Source: Bradysia coprophila (taxonomy: Eukaryota > Arthropoda > Insecta > Diptera > Sciaridae). From it: DNA of 64,000 nucleotides. Shown piece by piece: positions 1-12,482 of the stretch. The notes beneath the pieces were generated by a model. It was not told the origin of the DNA, searched no databases, and saw nothing but the letters and a program-made list of their open reading frames with translations. How positions within the stretch are numbered: position 1 is the stretch's first letter; each line of letters begins with the position of its first letter. Made by a program: the position numbers and the translations under genes. Location: assembly GCF_014529535.1 (NCBI RefSeq), contig NW_023503339.1, forward strand, positions 248,001 to 312,000. Reading direction: 5' to 3'.

Positions 1-178
1 GAAGCAACGCGAAAACCGTATTGGACTGGAACCACGAGAATAGTATGCCGAAAATAAAATGGAAACGAACAGTAGTCGACGAATCGAGGAAAGCCGAGAA
101 AGAATAGACGGAAGGAACTCGCCCAGAATCCGATGGCGACAATTTGTAGACTCACTATGCTTCCTCGAGGAGTAAGAT

Positions 179-266
179 GACAGATGATGATGAATGATGA
201 TGCATGATGAATGATGATGATGATGAATGATGATGATGATGATGATGATGATGAATGATGATGATT
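179..266. repeat. (GAT)n-type microsatellite
   Basis: Imperfect trinucleotide run of ATG/GAT units with interspersed ATGA steps. It is a simple repeat with no coding evidence. The flanking bases 1-178 and 267-737 show nothing I can assign. Confidence 0.9.
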
Positions 267-737
267 ATGAAGCAAGATTTTACTAATTACTATGACAAAT
301 ACAAAACTATGTAGAAAATCGTGACGCCACCAATTATGAATCGAAGATTGTAGAAATACAAAATAGAACTACTATGTGTGTTATAACCCATAGTGTTGCC
401 AAAAAACGCCATTCGTGAAAACCACCCCTCCCTAACTGCTATTTCTTTGGTGATAATGTCGCACACAGGTCTTGGTCTTGATATGGGTACATTCATTTGT
501 TCCTTATATTACATTTTTATTTGAAATTTGATCAAAAATTTCGTTGAGAAGGATGCTACACTAGCCTCATATTATGTAAATTGAGTAGACCTTTTCAATG
601 TACAGAATTTCGATTGCTATAACGATTTTTAGTGAAATAGACTCGTTCTAACTTTACAAAAGTAATACTACTTTGATGTGTGGTTGCGACGCTAACAAAA
701 TAATTTTTGGTGTGTAAAGTTTTCGATAAGTACTTAC

Positions 738-773
738 CTGTGCAGGCAGGTAGACATTCACATGTGTAGTGTA
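738..773 (-). CDS. Possible single exon of a DEG/ENaC (pickpocket-like) channel
   Basis: On the minus strand a 36-bp segment is bounded by an acceptor (TTCACAG) and a strong donor (GGTAAGTA). It reads YTCECLPACT in one frame. The C-x-C-L-P-x-C pattern is typical of the last extracellular cysteine-rich part of DEG/ENaC sodium channels, which in insects are the pickpocket proteins. I found no neighbouring exon with the expected preceding cysteine region or the second membrane helix within 1-2300. This could therefore be a chance match, a remnant, or one exon of a gene with long introns that runs off the left edge. The call rests on the motif plus splice signals only. Confidence 0.25.
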
Positions 774-2344
774 CTGTGAATGTCACTAATTAGTTCAAAA
801 TCCATTTTGTTTATTAAAATATTTCAATAACGTCAATGACTGTCAACTGATACGAGAGTTAGAGTTCAATCAGCAGACATTATATTGTGGATATTTCTAT
901 TTATTTTGAATATTTTTAAAATATATAATCAAGAAACAGAATGTTCAGTGTGTAAATTTCGAAAAAAATGCATGTTCAAAACACCCTGTTGAAAACGAAC
1001 TGAGAACTACCAACTAGTTCCTTTAACAATTTCCTTCCAAGCGAAAAATCCAACCAGATTTTATTACAAAGTCGTTTATTTACTAGGAGAGTAATCAGAG
1101 CTTGAAAATATCTAGTTTGAAACTAGTTCGTTTACAACGACTTCATTGATGATAGGAAACGTTTTAAGACACGTCTGCCCCTTATCTATCATTTTTTTAT
1201 ACTGAGACGTTTAACTGAAAAGTCTTCGGTTTCTAGATTAATTCGATACAACCTTCGCGGTAGACGTTAACAAAGATGAACAAATTTGAAGCAGATGAAA
1301 ACATACCGATCATTTTTGACACACCCCGTCTCCGTATAAAATTAATAATTCAAGTACGTGAGGATTGAATTGGATTGAAATAGTTCGAAATATGATTTCG
1401 TTAACTTCTACACCGTAGCTCATTTTGCCTAAAGTTTCATTTTATGAATAATCTAGTGAACCACCAAGCTTCAACCTAAAAAACAATCCTTCATTCTTGA
1501 TAATATTCTGTCTAAAGATTACGATTCCCAACCTCTGGTCGGATATGAATTTCTAATTAATTAAAATGGTGACAGGATTTTTTTAAACCCGGCAGGTTAG
1601 AACCCAGTTTAAAAAAAAACTGTGGATGAAACCAGGTCGTTTTGTAGTCCAGACATCGTGAAGTTAGTTGCGTTTTTATAGATTCAGAAAATACAATCAC
1701 ATCTGAATCGATATCTAATGATATCGACCAACTGTTCGACTGATAACTCATCCAAATAAGTTTGGGATTTCATTACAAACTGGATAATGTTTGGTTGCAA
1801 AGTTCATCACTTAAAACAAAATACCTCGTATTTACCGTATTTACCTCAAATATATCGAACTCGTCTGGTCTGAAAGAGATAAATATTCGGATGACTATGA
1901 CGACATCTTTCATTTAGCGACCCTTCAGGTCCTCCTACCGAAAGATCATGGAATGAAGTCGCCTGCTTAATTAGAATCGGCTTTTACTACTTATGAAACT
2001 CCGTAAATGTTTACCACTTCAATTTCTTAGGATTTATGCTATGATGGCTATCGTTAGCTATGGATGATACTATCCGCCTGATAGTGTAAATGCAACCGTC
2101 AGACACAGTTAAAAATTGTGTGGATGTAAGTGATGGCCCAAGATCCAGTTTCGTTCCGGTTTTAAAACGTCTTTGACATTTTGCAGTAAGAGAAAATCTA
2201 ACAGGTTAATTTGCACCAACATTTATTCATCTCACATATCTGTCCTCCATTCACCCTGTCTAAAGATATTTCGAACTTAAAAATTTACATCCGCTGCCAT
2301 TATGCCAAATCGATCAAAATCTCCATAAGCCCAATTTACACTTT
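774..2344. other. Intergenic, no feature recognised
   Basis: AT-rich sequence between the possible channel exon and the acyl-CoA oxidase terminator side. Only short spurious reading frames are present. I see no RNA gene or clear repeat. Confidence 0.5.
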
Positions 2345-4946
2345 TTACAAATTCGATTTGATAAAAGGCTTCAAATACAAGTGGAACGATTTGTTCACAT
2401 CTTCCTGATTCAATGGCGACTTTTTAGCTGCATTTAGCATTCGTTCGTAGACGTTTCCATCGTACGCGCCAAGTGTTGATCCCAAAATGGAATCAGGAAT
2501 GTCGAAGCCATCGACAATACCGATTGCATTGTTTCTAAATTTCTTCAAAGAAACCTCGAAGTCCAGCTGCAACTTCTCCATTTCGGTCGAGGAAATGCTG
2601 ACAAACTGTTAATCAGTTGTGATGATTAGTACATTTCTTAATTGCAGTTCTCTTAACCACTCACCTGCAATAAACTTCCTAGATATCGTAGTGCAAGATC
2701 ATAGGCATAAAGTTCCAGAATGTCTTGGAAAACTGCGGCTAAAGGCTTTGATATATATCTCGTCATCTTCCTCACTGACAAAATAATCGATTGCAATAAG
2801 AAAACTTGGCAATGTAATTGAGAGACTTTCGCCAATTCGATGGCAGTCTGACTTGTTGCTAGTTCTGGCGAAAGAGTTTTCTTCCGTTGCTCCAGATGTT
2901 TGTACGCTAAAGAAAGCTGGCCTGCTGTAGCGGCTTGGAATGCCTTAAGAATTCCACTGGGCGATCCTTCCCATTTCTCTAAGCGCCCACTCGTATTTAC
3001 GTAATTCGCCAAGTATTCCACGGACGGCACCAACTTTTGACCCTGTAAAGTCAGAGACCATGCTTTGGTCAAGTATCTTGCAGTTTGCAACAATAGAACC
3101 GTATTTTCTCCTTCATAATGCTGAGCGGCAGCCACATGCCCGTAAATATCATTAAAACCTGATGAATTCAAAAAACCATGACCTCCGCAAGCGAGGCGAC
3201 AAATTTGGACTGACTGTGCTACTTCATCTGTAGTCAAAACTTTCAAGCAGCAGGAAAGTGAATGTAGCTCCGGCAATCGAGTTAGATCGCCTCTTTCAAC
3301 CTCTGCCGTCACATCCGAAAACAATTGAATCAGACTATTAGCAGCACATTTAATAGCAACGACCTTCACTATGGCCGGAAATAATTTCATTTGTTGCGTC
3401 ACATGTTCGATGATTTTCGGTTCCGGTAAGCTCGGATCAATCGGACTTTGACGACGTACTGTTGAGTATCTCATTGCTATGGTCACGGCTTTGGACAATT
3501 GATCCCCCATGCCCTTAACAATGTCAACGCGTACCAGTGTCATTACGCCGTAATTTAGGACGGCACTCTGCGAACTTTTGACGAACTCTCCGTTCTCCGA
3601 CACCCTAGCATTTCGCATTAACATATTCTTAAGCGGAATTCGAACACTCTGGAAAGCCAGGAAACCGTTATTAACCGAATTGAATCCGACTTTGTTGCCG
3701 ATCTCTCCAATTATTATGCCCTTCATTGGCTTGTGCGTTTCAAATTCTCTAACTTGTACAATGAATGGCTGGATGCCGTGATGTTTTCCGAGCGAGTATA
3801 GCTGTGCAAAAACTACTACATGATTTACAGTGTGGCCTAAACCGCCCGGCCACCACTAAATTATTGAAAAGAAAAATCTGAATTAGAGAATAATAAGGAG
3901 AAATGGGGAAACGGATGTGTGATACCTTGTACGAACTTGTAGTTGGTGAGTTGATAACGAATTCCTTTGTTGTCGGGTCATAGGTTGCTGTCGTTTCCAA
4001 GCCACGAACGAAAGTCCCATGACCGAGCTAACAGAAATTGGTTTTAAAAAAAGGTTTTGGTAGGGACACGCACTGTATTACCTCGGTCTGTACATACGAA
4101 CCCCAAATCCTACAGTTCAGCGCCCGTTCAAGCCATTCTGAGGGAATAAAAAAAAGGGGAATATCAGTCAAAAACACTCAAAGAGTAAAAGTGACGCAAG
4201 TCCCTGGGCGTACTTCCAAAACAACTGATATCGCTGTAGGTGAAGCTTACAGATTTGATGAAAAACGAAAGCTCCACCTAACTAAACGATTTTCAACTCT
4301 ACTGACTGTAATTATTGAACAAACACAAAGACACACCTGAATGCTGCTCCGGTGTTCCGAGTGACGCCAATGCCTGTCCAAACATACCGATGTGAGTAAC
4401 TGTAGAACACTTGTGACATTATTTTTCTGAATAAAAGTACAAATTATCATCGCCGTTACCTAACGGGCTCCCTTCTTTGAAGACATTCGATATTATCATT
4501 GATCCAAAAATTTTACTGCAAAGAAATGAGTGTTATTAAGGAACGATCATGCTGCAACTTCAATGTGTGTGTGTGTGTGTGGATATTTTACTTATGAATG
4601 TTGTCGATATTGTGACCTTCGGACTTGAGCTTTTCGATTCTCCTCAGAATCACCACCACCCTTCGAATGGCTTCTTCGTACTTTTCTTTGTGGCTCAAAT
4701 AACTAGGATCGACATCACCTTGAATTAAATCGGGATCGGATAGGAAATAGTTCTCTGCAAGTACAAGATTGCTAGTGAATTTTTACAACAAAAATTTCAT
4801 TTAAAAGTGAAACCATTACCAAGAAATCGCTTTTCTTGAAGCTCCTTTACCCCTCCATGATACCATTTGGTAAATTCTTCGATTTCAAACGTAACCTTCT
4901 CACGTTCCTCTTTCAAATCTTTGTTGATCTTTGGAGCGGCACTCAT
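2345..4946 (-). CDS. Peroxisomal acyl-coenzyme A oxidase (8 exons, complete)
   Basis: Exons (minus strand): 4820-4946, 4592-4754, 4460-4515, 4337-4399, 4082-4137, 3926-4027, 2665-3855, 2345-2605. All joins are GT-AG and phase-consistent, giving 672 residues, a normal length for the family. The enzyme is an FAD protein that introduces the trans-2 double bond into acyl-CoA in peroxisomal beta-oxidation, passing electrons to O2 to form H2O2. Visible marks are LGHGTFVRG and YDPTTKEFV in the acyl-CoA dehydrogenase middle domain, WWPGG at residues 190-194, CGGHG near 412-416, and YEGENTV with the presumed catalytic Glu near residue 437. The start [10 protein letters not shown] opens an N-terminal helix typical of the family. 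The C-terminus is SNL, a non-canonical form of the SKL peroxisomal signal. ACOX1- versus ACOX3-type cannot be decided here. Confidence 0.93.
4565..4581. repeat. (GT)n microsatellite in an acyl-CoA oxidase intron
   Basis: Short GT dinucleotide run just before exon 2 of the oxidase gene, within its second intron. Confidence 0.7.
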
Positions 4947-5649
4947 TATGTGGCTACGGTAGCAATAAGACTGGTTTATACAGATTACTGTTACAAAATG
5001 CGAAAACTCTTAACAGAACATGACTTCTAAAAAAAAACGGTAAAAAACAACGCATATATCTTATCGCTATAACTCTTGTATTTACTTTATATTGAGGTCC
5101 AAAGTGACTGCTTATCAGGGCAAAATTTTATCATCTTTCTCAACAATCTCATCAACTTAATTTTCATGAGAGTGTATACGTGAAAAATGGACACTTAGTT
5201 GGTACGATAACAAACATCGCAATCAAGAAACGCATGACTTTATCGGCTGATTTTATGCATTAAGCAACCTTGTCTGTGGCGGAAAATTGATAATTGCCCG
5301 CCTTGGTACTAAAATATGCATGAAGTTAACTGTTGTGTCTAAGAAAAACGAACAGTTCAGTACAGTGGACGTCAATGAAATTTAGACAAGAATTTGCTTC
5401 AGCTGTTTTTCAGCCGGTCCACTCATACAAACAAAATGATAAATAGAAGAAAACTGTAAGACAGACGTAAAGAATGATAAATTACAATGTCAATTTCAAT
5501 TAATGTCTGTTCATCCTATGACATTATTGCGGGGAAGCAATGGTGTTTGAGTATCGTAGCGAAAGGTTTTCTGAGATACAATCACAATCGAGAGCTTTAA
5601 AATGTTTTACAAATGTGTGGTTTTGTTTCTTCGCCGTTCATGTATAGAT
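4947..5649. other. Intergenic upstream of acyl-CoA oxidase; solo terminal repeat near 5378-5435
   Basis: No gene seen. About 5378-5435 matches the terminal sequence (TTTGCTTCAGCTGTTTTTCAG then CCACTCATAC) of the inverted-repeat family also found at 7576-7738 and at the ends of 55949-59674. No inverted partner is visible nearby, so it looks like a solo end or a decayed copy. Confidence 0.5.
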
Positions 5650-5871
5650 GTTGAGCTTTTCTTGGATTCAGCGGCGTGGCGTTGTATTGACGAAAGAAAA
5701 CGAGGATTTTCGAGCATTTCGAGGTTTATTCACCTCTTCATCAGGCTATTCTTTAACTAAAAACAGAGATTTACTAATTTATTGCACAATAATCAACAGA
5801 AGTCAGATTCTGATGATTGTCCTTGTTTTCTTTCGTCAATACAACGCCGCTGAATCCAAGAAAAGCTCAAC
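5650..5871. mobile_element. Inverted-repeat element (MITE-like), about 222 bp
   Basis: The ends are about 50-bp inverted repeats starting GTTGAGCTTTTCTTGGATTC. The left arm has an extra 5 bp (a local GGCGT duplication) relative to the right arm. The middle of about 110 bp is unrelated. A reading frame crosses it by chance. No transposase is present, so it would be non-autonomous. No convincing target-site duplication was found. Confidence 0.7.
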
Positions 5872-6904
5872 AATTACAAATGTGTATATCAGAGCTAAAA
5901 TATTAGAGTTTGGCAGCTACCCTATGGTCAACCTTAAAATCCAACATGTTTGACTTGGGAGCTCAATTTGTTGAGAAGATATTTGACTGAGAGTTGGGGG
6001 AATCGAAATATTTTCATTTTGGAAGCGTTAGTGCTTGAAACCTATTCACGTAAAGGAGTAAATATCACTTTTATAGTGAAGATTGATCCTTTGGCATCGT
6101 AATTAATTAATTTTAAATGGATTTTTCATTTTAAATCAATGTTTTTGTACATTGAGACTAGTGTTACGGTGACCGTGGCTTGGGGTATTTCATATAAAAT
6201 CGACAGACCAATAGTTGATGCTACTAGAAACGCCATAGCACAGATCACGGTTTTCCGTGGACCGTCAATCTCCATAAGCAACTCACGATAACATTTTCGC
6301 TATCGCAACTCTCGGTCAAAAACCTTAAGTTAGTTATCCGAGTTATCTTTGTAAATTTTTAAATTTTTTTATAAATGTTATGCACCTGTGTCCAAATTTG
6401 GACGAGTTGGTGATTGTGATCCTAAGCCGAAGGCGCGGATCATAATAAATGATGGAATTTGTTTATGTACTGTCCGTTTGACAAGAGGATCGCCACGGTT
6501 CAGCAGGGGGTTTTGAACAATTGTTTTTTACACGTTGGCACACGTGCTCTTGTCAGATTCAAGATTCTTTTTACGAAGGTTACGCTGATTATACTTTGTG
6601 AAAAAGGCCAATACCTTGCAAATATGTCACATCTTGGACAGAATTTGACACTGCAATATCTGCAACATGAAAAAACTAAATGTTCGAAACCCCCTGAAAC
6701 CCCGTGCTTCCACCTACGTAATATACACAAACTAGGTGAGCCAATCTTAATTTATCCAAATCGTCAAAATAAACATTTGGACATAGGTGCATATCATTTT
6801 TATGAGTCAATTCAAAGATAAATCCAGACCCCCTCTCTGAGCTGATGCATAATGTAAGTCTTACCACACAGAGACATACAATAGTTATTTATCTACCAAG
6901 GTAG

Positions 6905-7480
6905 GTATGAAGGTATTTTTCGCACTAGATGTCGATTGTCGATCCGAGGCGAAGCCGAGGTCGACAAGACGTCGTGTGCGAAAAAATACCGGCAAATTCG
7001 CAATTTCGGGCCATAATCACCTTTCCAATGCAAAATATTACCAAAATTTCTACCAAACATTCACATGCAAACATGACTTCATTTGCACGATCAAGCAACC
7101 TGTTCTATATACACATTGCAATAGGATGTATAGAGACGCGCTAAATAAAATCAAGTAGTCAATGCTTAGTATGTACGCTTCAACAATACGTTCTGTATAA
7201 TTGTGTGACTCTGTAGCCGAATGGCTACGGTCGTTGCTTGGTGTTTGGAAGAATTTTGGTGTTGGATGTTCAAATCCTGGTCTGTGCAAAGTTTTTATTT
7301 ATAAAATTTAGTCTTTCTTAAAGGTACTGAGCTATGTAGCGTGCGAAAAAAATGTGAAAAAGCCCAAGTGCGAAAAAATAATCAAAAACGCACTGTGAAA
7401 TAAATACCTTCAAAACGACATTAAATGGATGCATGGAAAGGTGATTATTATGGACCGGAATTACGAAAAATTAATTAAAA
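6905..7480. mobile_element. Decayed inverted-repeat element with palindromic GC-rich cassette
   Basis: Left outer repeat AAGGTATTTTTCGCAC pairs with a right end GTGAAATAAATACCTT. An inner pair, CCATAATCACCTTTCCA near 7010 and its inverse near 7436-7455, also pairs. Within the left part, 6910-6992 forms a hairpin around a core reading CGAGGCGAAGCCGAGG. The tRNA-like segment at 7207-7291 lies inside. Confidence 0.5.
7207..7291 (+). other. tRNA-like / SINE-head-like segment (possible Pol III promoter)
   Basis: TAGCCGAATGG at 7214-7224 resembles a Pol III A box. GTTCAAATCC at 7268-7277 is a good B box, with the two starts 54 bp apart. A clean cloverleaf with a paired acceptor stem is not evident. 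It could be a tRNA pseudogene, the head of a SINE, or chance. It sits inside an inverted-repeat element. Confidence 0.3.
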
Positions 7481-7575
7481 CATCCAACAGATTTTTTGAA
7501 TTGCTTATGCATAGAATAGATATCTTAACAATTACACCTATTATTTCAAAGTGTTAAATACAGGTGATACCTGTC

Positions 7576-7738
7576 AAATTCAGACATCAATTTGCTTCAG
7601 CTGTTTTTCAGCTGTTCCATTCATACACGGGTGAAGTAGTGACACTCACATCCGTTTAATTGGGATAAAGATGTATAAGTAGTTGTATGTATGAAAGTAC
7701 TAGCTGAAAAGCATCTGAAGCAAATTGATGTCTAAATT
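7576..7738. mobile_element. Short inverted-repeat element (about 163 bp)
   Basis: Termini of roughly 50 bp are inverted copies: AGACATCAATTTGCTTCAG on the left and its complement on the right, followed inward by CAGCTG and CATTCATAC-like steps. It has no coding capacity. The termini match those of the 3.7-kb element at 55949-59674 and the solo end near 5378, so they form one family. Confidence 0.7.
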
Positions 7739-9433
7739 TTTCTCATTTGCTACATTTAACTTACGAAAAATAGTTTTAAGAACAAATGCACAAATTGCTT
7801 GAATCCGATACACAATATTATGCAATTGATCGTTGGATTTTGAATAAATTTCAGTCAGAAGCTAGTTATTATAATGAACTTTGTAACATAGCGACTACAA
7901 ACAGAAATGAACAAAAATACCGAATATCATTCGATATGACTTCGGTAATGTTATCATTCACGTATGAATTTTATTAGTGTTAATGAATGCTGTTATCGCT
8001 TATAGTTACTACTATAACACACATACAGCCAGTTTGTTTTTTTTTTGTAATAACAAAACAAAAAACTCGACGATCTTAGTAGTTGAAAAGTGTGTTAGAC
8101 CTTACACAAGGTAATTGAGATAATATTATGGCACAAAATATAATTTTGATTTTACCGGTGTACTTTCAGCGTGAGACACTAATGACACAAAATATGAAGT
8201 TCGACTGACAAGCGAGTTTCATCAGAAAAATGATAAGACCTATTTCGATGCAAAGCTTTTTGAGCTTTTCGTTGTAATGTATTGTATACATGTAGGCGAA
8301 TTAATGAAATTTTGTCTACAATAATTCGATTAAATAATGGATCAAGATAGATTTTAAGTCGTTATAGTGACTTCTATAGTCGTCATATATGACAAAAAAG
8401 TGTGAAAAAGTTTTCGTCTATTTTCTACGGTTGTATAGCAATAAATTATTTACTTACCAAAATCACACTATACGTGCTTGCACATCTAACAAAATAACGC
8501 AATAAAACATGAACAGAATCGATTAAAACACACTTTTAGACTGATGGTTGAGTGCACTTTCGAAAAATTATTTTTATTTACTAACATTTCGAGTTGCCTA
8601 CACACCGTTAATTTTTTATAGGTATACGAGTCGGTCCAGTTGTTCACATGTATGCGAGTCTCGTTTGGAGGTATTCATAAAGAAGAAACTTATTTTTCAT
8701 CTGCTGGTAACGTATTAACCGGCTTTCAAGCTTTCATCTAGCATGGAAATGTGTGTAACAATTAGCACTTTTGTTGTGGCACGAATGAGGACAATTTTAA
8801 ATGAGAGAAAATCGTTGAAAAGTTTTTGTATTTAAATGGTTCGTTGTGATGATGTCTTTTCACCTGAAAATAGATTTGATTTTAGCAGTTTGAGGCAGTC
8901 AGAGAACTGAGCAGTATATGAAAATATTGTTGAACGGGTCACGTTTCTGCAAACCGTTCAACCAAAACTAATTTTTATTTAAAGCTATTAAAGCTAATAT
9001 TTTTGGAAAAGGATTCCGATGAAAATGTATCAACAAAAATGAAATACGAGATACGCTACTCTAGCCTCTTAGTATCGATAGCTTTTGCTGTATTTTCATG
9101 AAGCTTAGCGCTCATCACGCTGCATGGATTGGTGTTGTGACGTCAATAAGAAAAGACACAATTAGAAGTTACCATTTAATACACAACATATAAGTAATGT
9201 GACATAAACGTTTTTTGTTTCTAAATTACAAAATAAACTTCTTAAAGATTACTGCAGAATAATATTTATAATTTTTTTGCCAAAATGTTTTTTTTTGTTC
9301 GTACAGATTCCGTTTTAGTTCAATAAACTTTGGCATTAATTAACTTTCATTGTAAGCCTATAAATATAACGACAATCTTTTGATATCCTTCCTTATTTCT
9401 CCGACTTCTCACATTTATGTAATATACCTAACT
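7739..9433. other. Intergenic AT-rich sequence
   Basis: Nothing assignable was found: no long reading frames, no RNA gene and no clear terminal repeats. Confidence 0.5.
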
Positions 9434-10030
9434 GGGTGGTTCGATTTAAGAAAAAGAAAAATTCCGGTAGTGACGGTATCGAATGATTTACATAAGCGAA
9501 GCCCTGAGGAAACTCAAATTATCGTTAATGTGAACAGAAAATGAGTTGCTTTCATGGGGTGCTGCAAGTAAAAGCTGTGCCATTTATGCCAGGTCACGAC
9601 AAAAAATAAAAATGAGCCCACCACACAAAGAAGCGTTTCTGATTTGAATGTGCTAAAACGGGCGTTATGTACACTTTATCGCAAGAGCTCTAAAAATTGC
9701 CTAAAGGGCAATAATTATGGAAACCTATTAGCCGGCAAATTATGTTGTTAAAATGTGGAACTAAATCAGAAGTTCCTGATGAGCTAAAAATGAAACAAAC
9801 AAAATGTCATTTTTTAGGCTTCGGCTCCAGGTCTTAGATTAGAAATTATAAAACCCTTGGAATAGATTTTGAATGAGTATTTTGTATGGCTTATCTTCTG
9901 TTGTCACTGTCTATAAGCAATAAAAATAGAGACAAAACATTTATTGAAATGTCTAAACATTCAAATAAATGAGGAAAGGCCGCAATCCGATTACACTATT
10001 CAGATTTTATTTTTTTTAATCGAACCACCA
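9434..10030. mobile_element. Inverted-repeat element with GGTGGTTCGATT ends, about 0.6 kb
   Basis: The left end reads GGTGGTTCGATTTAAG and the right end is the inverse, AATCGAACCACC. The inside is AT-rich and non-coding. A small independent palindrome (AAGGCAGCTCTCGAGCTGCCTT) lies just outside, near 10078-10100. No target duplication is certain. Confidence 0.55.
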
Positions 10031-10204
10031 TTCATTTATAGAATCTTTCTGTAACGCACCGTGAAAAGGTTGAAATCAAGGCAGCTCTCGAGCTGCCTTG
10101 TTGAAATTCATTTTTGATTACCACAGGCTATGAACTTGATTTCTTAAAGTTTTTAGAGGGTCAGAATGATAACAAGTCAGCGTTACAATCCAATAAATGT
10201 TTTT

Positions 10205-10380
10205 ATTTACCTAGGTGAAATAATAGCAGTGAAAAAGTGCTATTATTTCGCCGTCGGTAGATAAAATAGCGTATTCACCTCTGTTGAAATGTTTATTTAG
10301 ACACTTGGGGTTATAACATTCGCCTTCGGCTCATGCAGTAACTCCCCAAGTGTCTACATAAACATGTGGACAGAGGTGAA
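10205..10380. repeat. Two adjacent palindromic cassettes
   Basis: The first hairpin, about 10205-10268, pairs GTGAAATAATAGCA with TGCTATTATTTCGCC and the outer TTTTATTTACC with GGTAGATAAAA. The second, 10272-10380, pairs TATTCACCTCTGT with ACAGAGGTGAATA and ACACTTGGGG with CCCCAAGTGT around a loop containing CGCCTTCGGCTC. No coding content. Confidence 0.6.
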
Positions 10381-10819
10381 TAATCTACTATTAATTCCAC
10401 ATGCACTTCCTATAATTCTGACAGTAGTTTTAGAGTTTCGTTTAATAGGTAATGCTGTATATAGAGAGACTCTATATCTCTTTGTCTCTGTACGTATTAC
10501 CTCTCCGAAATTATATAATTTTACCAAACATATAATTAACGGTTACGATGATATAGATGTATGATATCATCTCCGAGCCAAGCACTTATTAAATCCATGA
10601 CCATCTATTAAAAGGCCAGTTTTGCGTGTTATTTCTTTTTGTTTCTAGTGCTAGAGTTCAAAGATGATTGATAAATGAAATTTTCTCCACTATTTTCGAC
10701 TATAATAATAGGTGAGTTTGATGAGTGTTTGGTTTTCTGAGTGAGGGGGCATTTATACACATCAAATTGGCTCTCTAAGTATATTTGTTTTTCGTTTAAA
10801 ATAATTTCCTTTGTGTGAT

Positions 10820-12482
10820 TTAACACACCAATGTGGCTATAGCAATGTCACTTTCGTCGGCTGGCCGAATTGAAATAACTGCTGTGTTGACATAGTTTCC
10901 ACTGGAGGAAAGACGAACTGATGTGACACCACAAAAAATACCCTGTTCCGGTCCTAAATTAAAATTTCATTGAGATAAAAAAAAATCTCTCTAGCTACCT
11001 ATATGAACGTTGCGAGTTGGGAATCGCAAACTTACCTGCTTTCTCCGAATGACCACACACCGAACTGGATCTTTCCATGTTACTCGAATCTAAACCATTT
11101 GAACCACCCACAACAATTCTATCCTGTTTGTTTTGTTCGCACTTAAAACGGATATGGAAGGAAAGAAAAAACAAGAAGAAATTTGTTTTGTAAATACCAA
11201 TAAAACAAACACCCACCTCATGCATATACATATACATACATACACATACGCACACGCTCATTTTTACCAAATCAATAAACGATTATTTTTGAAAATGTGT
11301 CATTCAATATTATGTTATTATTTAGCACAAACCATTTAATATTGGACATTGTTAGACGGTTTATGAACAAAACGAACCACTTACATCATAACTTAGATGT
11401 TGTTCCGTCCCGCCAACATTAACATTTTTTATGGAAACCACCGCTGGATACAAAGCTGTTAAGGTGCAATTATTTCTTTTACCCACATTTATGAGGTTGT
11501 AAATTGGTGATACTTCGCCCGCCATTATATTGCAAGCTAAGAGCCAATAAACAATTTTTATTTCAAAAAGTGGTTTCGAATGTTTTGGTATGTATGTATT
11601 TAGTTAACGGTGTAGCATTCAACCCAGGCGAATATAAGATGATAACATCAACGGAGGGGAAAAAGCATAAACAACTTGGCGAAAACGTGCCGTACAGTTT
11701 TCTGATCTTGTGTGAAGCTAAGACCGTCATTTTGAAGTGATTTTCTCGAAAGATTAAATTCGACCTTGGCAGTCTGACCTTTCATCCGTTAATAAATATA
11801 TCCAAAAAAGAATAAATCGGAAATGAATAAGACACGCTTTAGGTACCTCGTCAGACTGCAGTTGGAGGTGGATCCTATTTTTTCTCAGTTGAAATAAACA
11901 ATAAAAATGACGTTCCAGTCACCGATTGCGTTATATTTCAATTTGCTGTAGAGTAAAAAACTTGACTTACGACTTGGATTATGAATGAATCGTACGGTTG
12001 CCACAAATTGTCCACGAATTGGTATTCGATATTGTAACAGTGCTGCATTTTGACTGGATCGATAGACTCGATGAAATTGTTTCAGCGGCCAGTGTTTATT
12101 GTCGTTACAAAATTCGATGATTCTTTTATCCAAATTCAATTCGTGATCTTCTACACCAGGAAAGTACTGTCCATTCAGTTCCCAACCATCAACAAACTGT
12201 GAATGAAACAACAACGGAATATTGTGGCCGACAAATTGGTTACAGTGGCATTTAATGTGCTACTTACGGCCATCAAGCCGCCCGATTCACAGTTGACATT
12301 CATGTATCTTATTGTTATTTCAACGATTTTGTCGGGATCGGTAACCACATAGAGTCCACAGACCGTCATTTCTGGTGTACTCGATTCAATCAAATCAAAA
12401 TCCTTTCGTAATTGTGGCAAAATTTGTTTCGGACTCTTTTTGTATGTGTAGCCACCTTCCTCGGATGTAACGTGCATGCATT
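10820..12482 (-). CDS. CRHBP: Corticotropin-releasing-factor-binding protein homologue (5' end not found)
   Basis: Exons (minus): 12268-12482, 11971-12196, 11385-11536, 11036-11141, 10820-10953. All are GT-AG, with consistent phases and about 277 residues. The first listed exon starts with two bases of a split codon, so an upstream exon encoding the signal peptide and N-terminus is missing; I could not identify it up to 18285. CRF-BP is a secreted glycoprotein that binds CRF-like peptides, which in insects would be the DH44 family (inference). Matching features are CMHVTSEEGGYTY, CGLYVVTDPDKIVEI, FVDGWELNGQYFPG, RSSQNAALLQYRIP, then PCNIM, NCTLTALYPAVVSIKNV and GSNGLDSSNM, in the order known for the family. 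Cysteine spacing is kept. The protein ends in LVC just before a TAA. Confidence 0.85.

Noticed and set aside
5648-5953. 101-codon plus-strand frame
   Set aside because: It spans the inverted-repeat element 5650-5871, including both arms, so it is a by-product of the repeat.
11840-11890. Possible extra CRF-BP exon (acceptor AATAG, donor GAGGTACC)
   Set aside because: Joining exon 11971-12196 directly to 11385-11536 gives the expected NPS-PCN sequence in phase. An exon in between would break the match.
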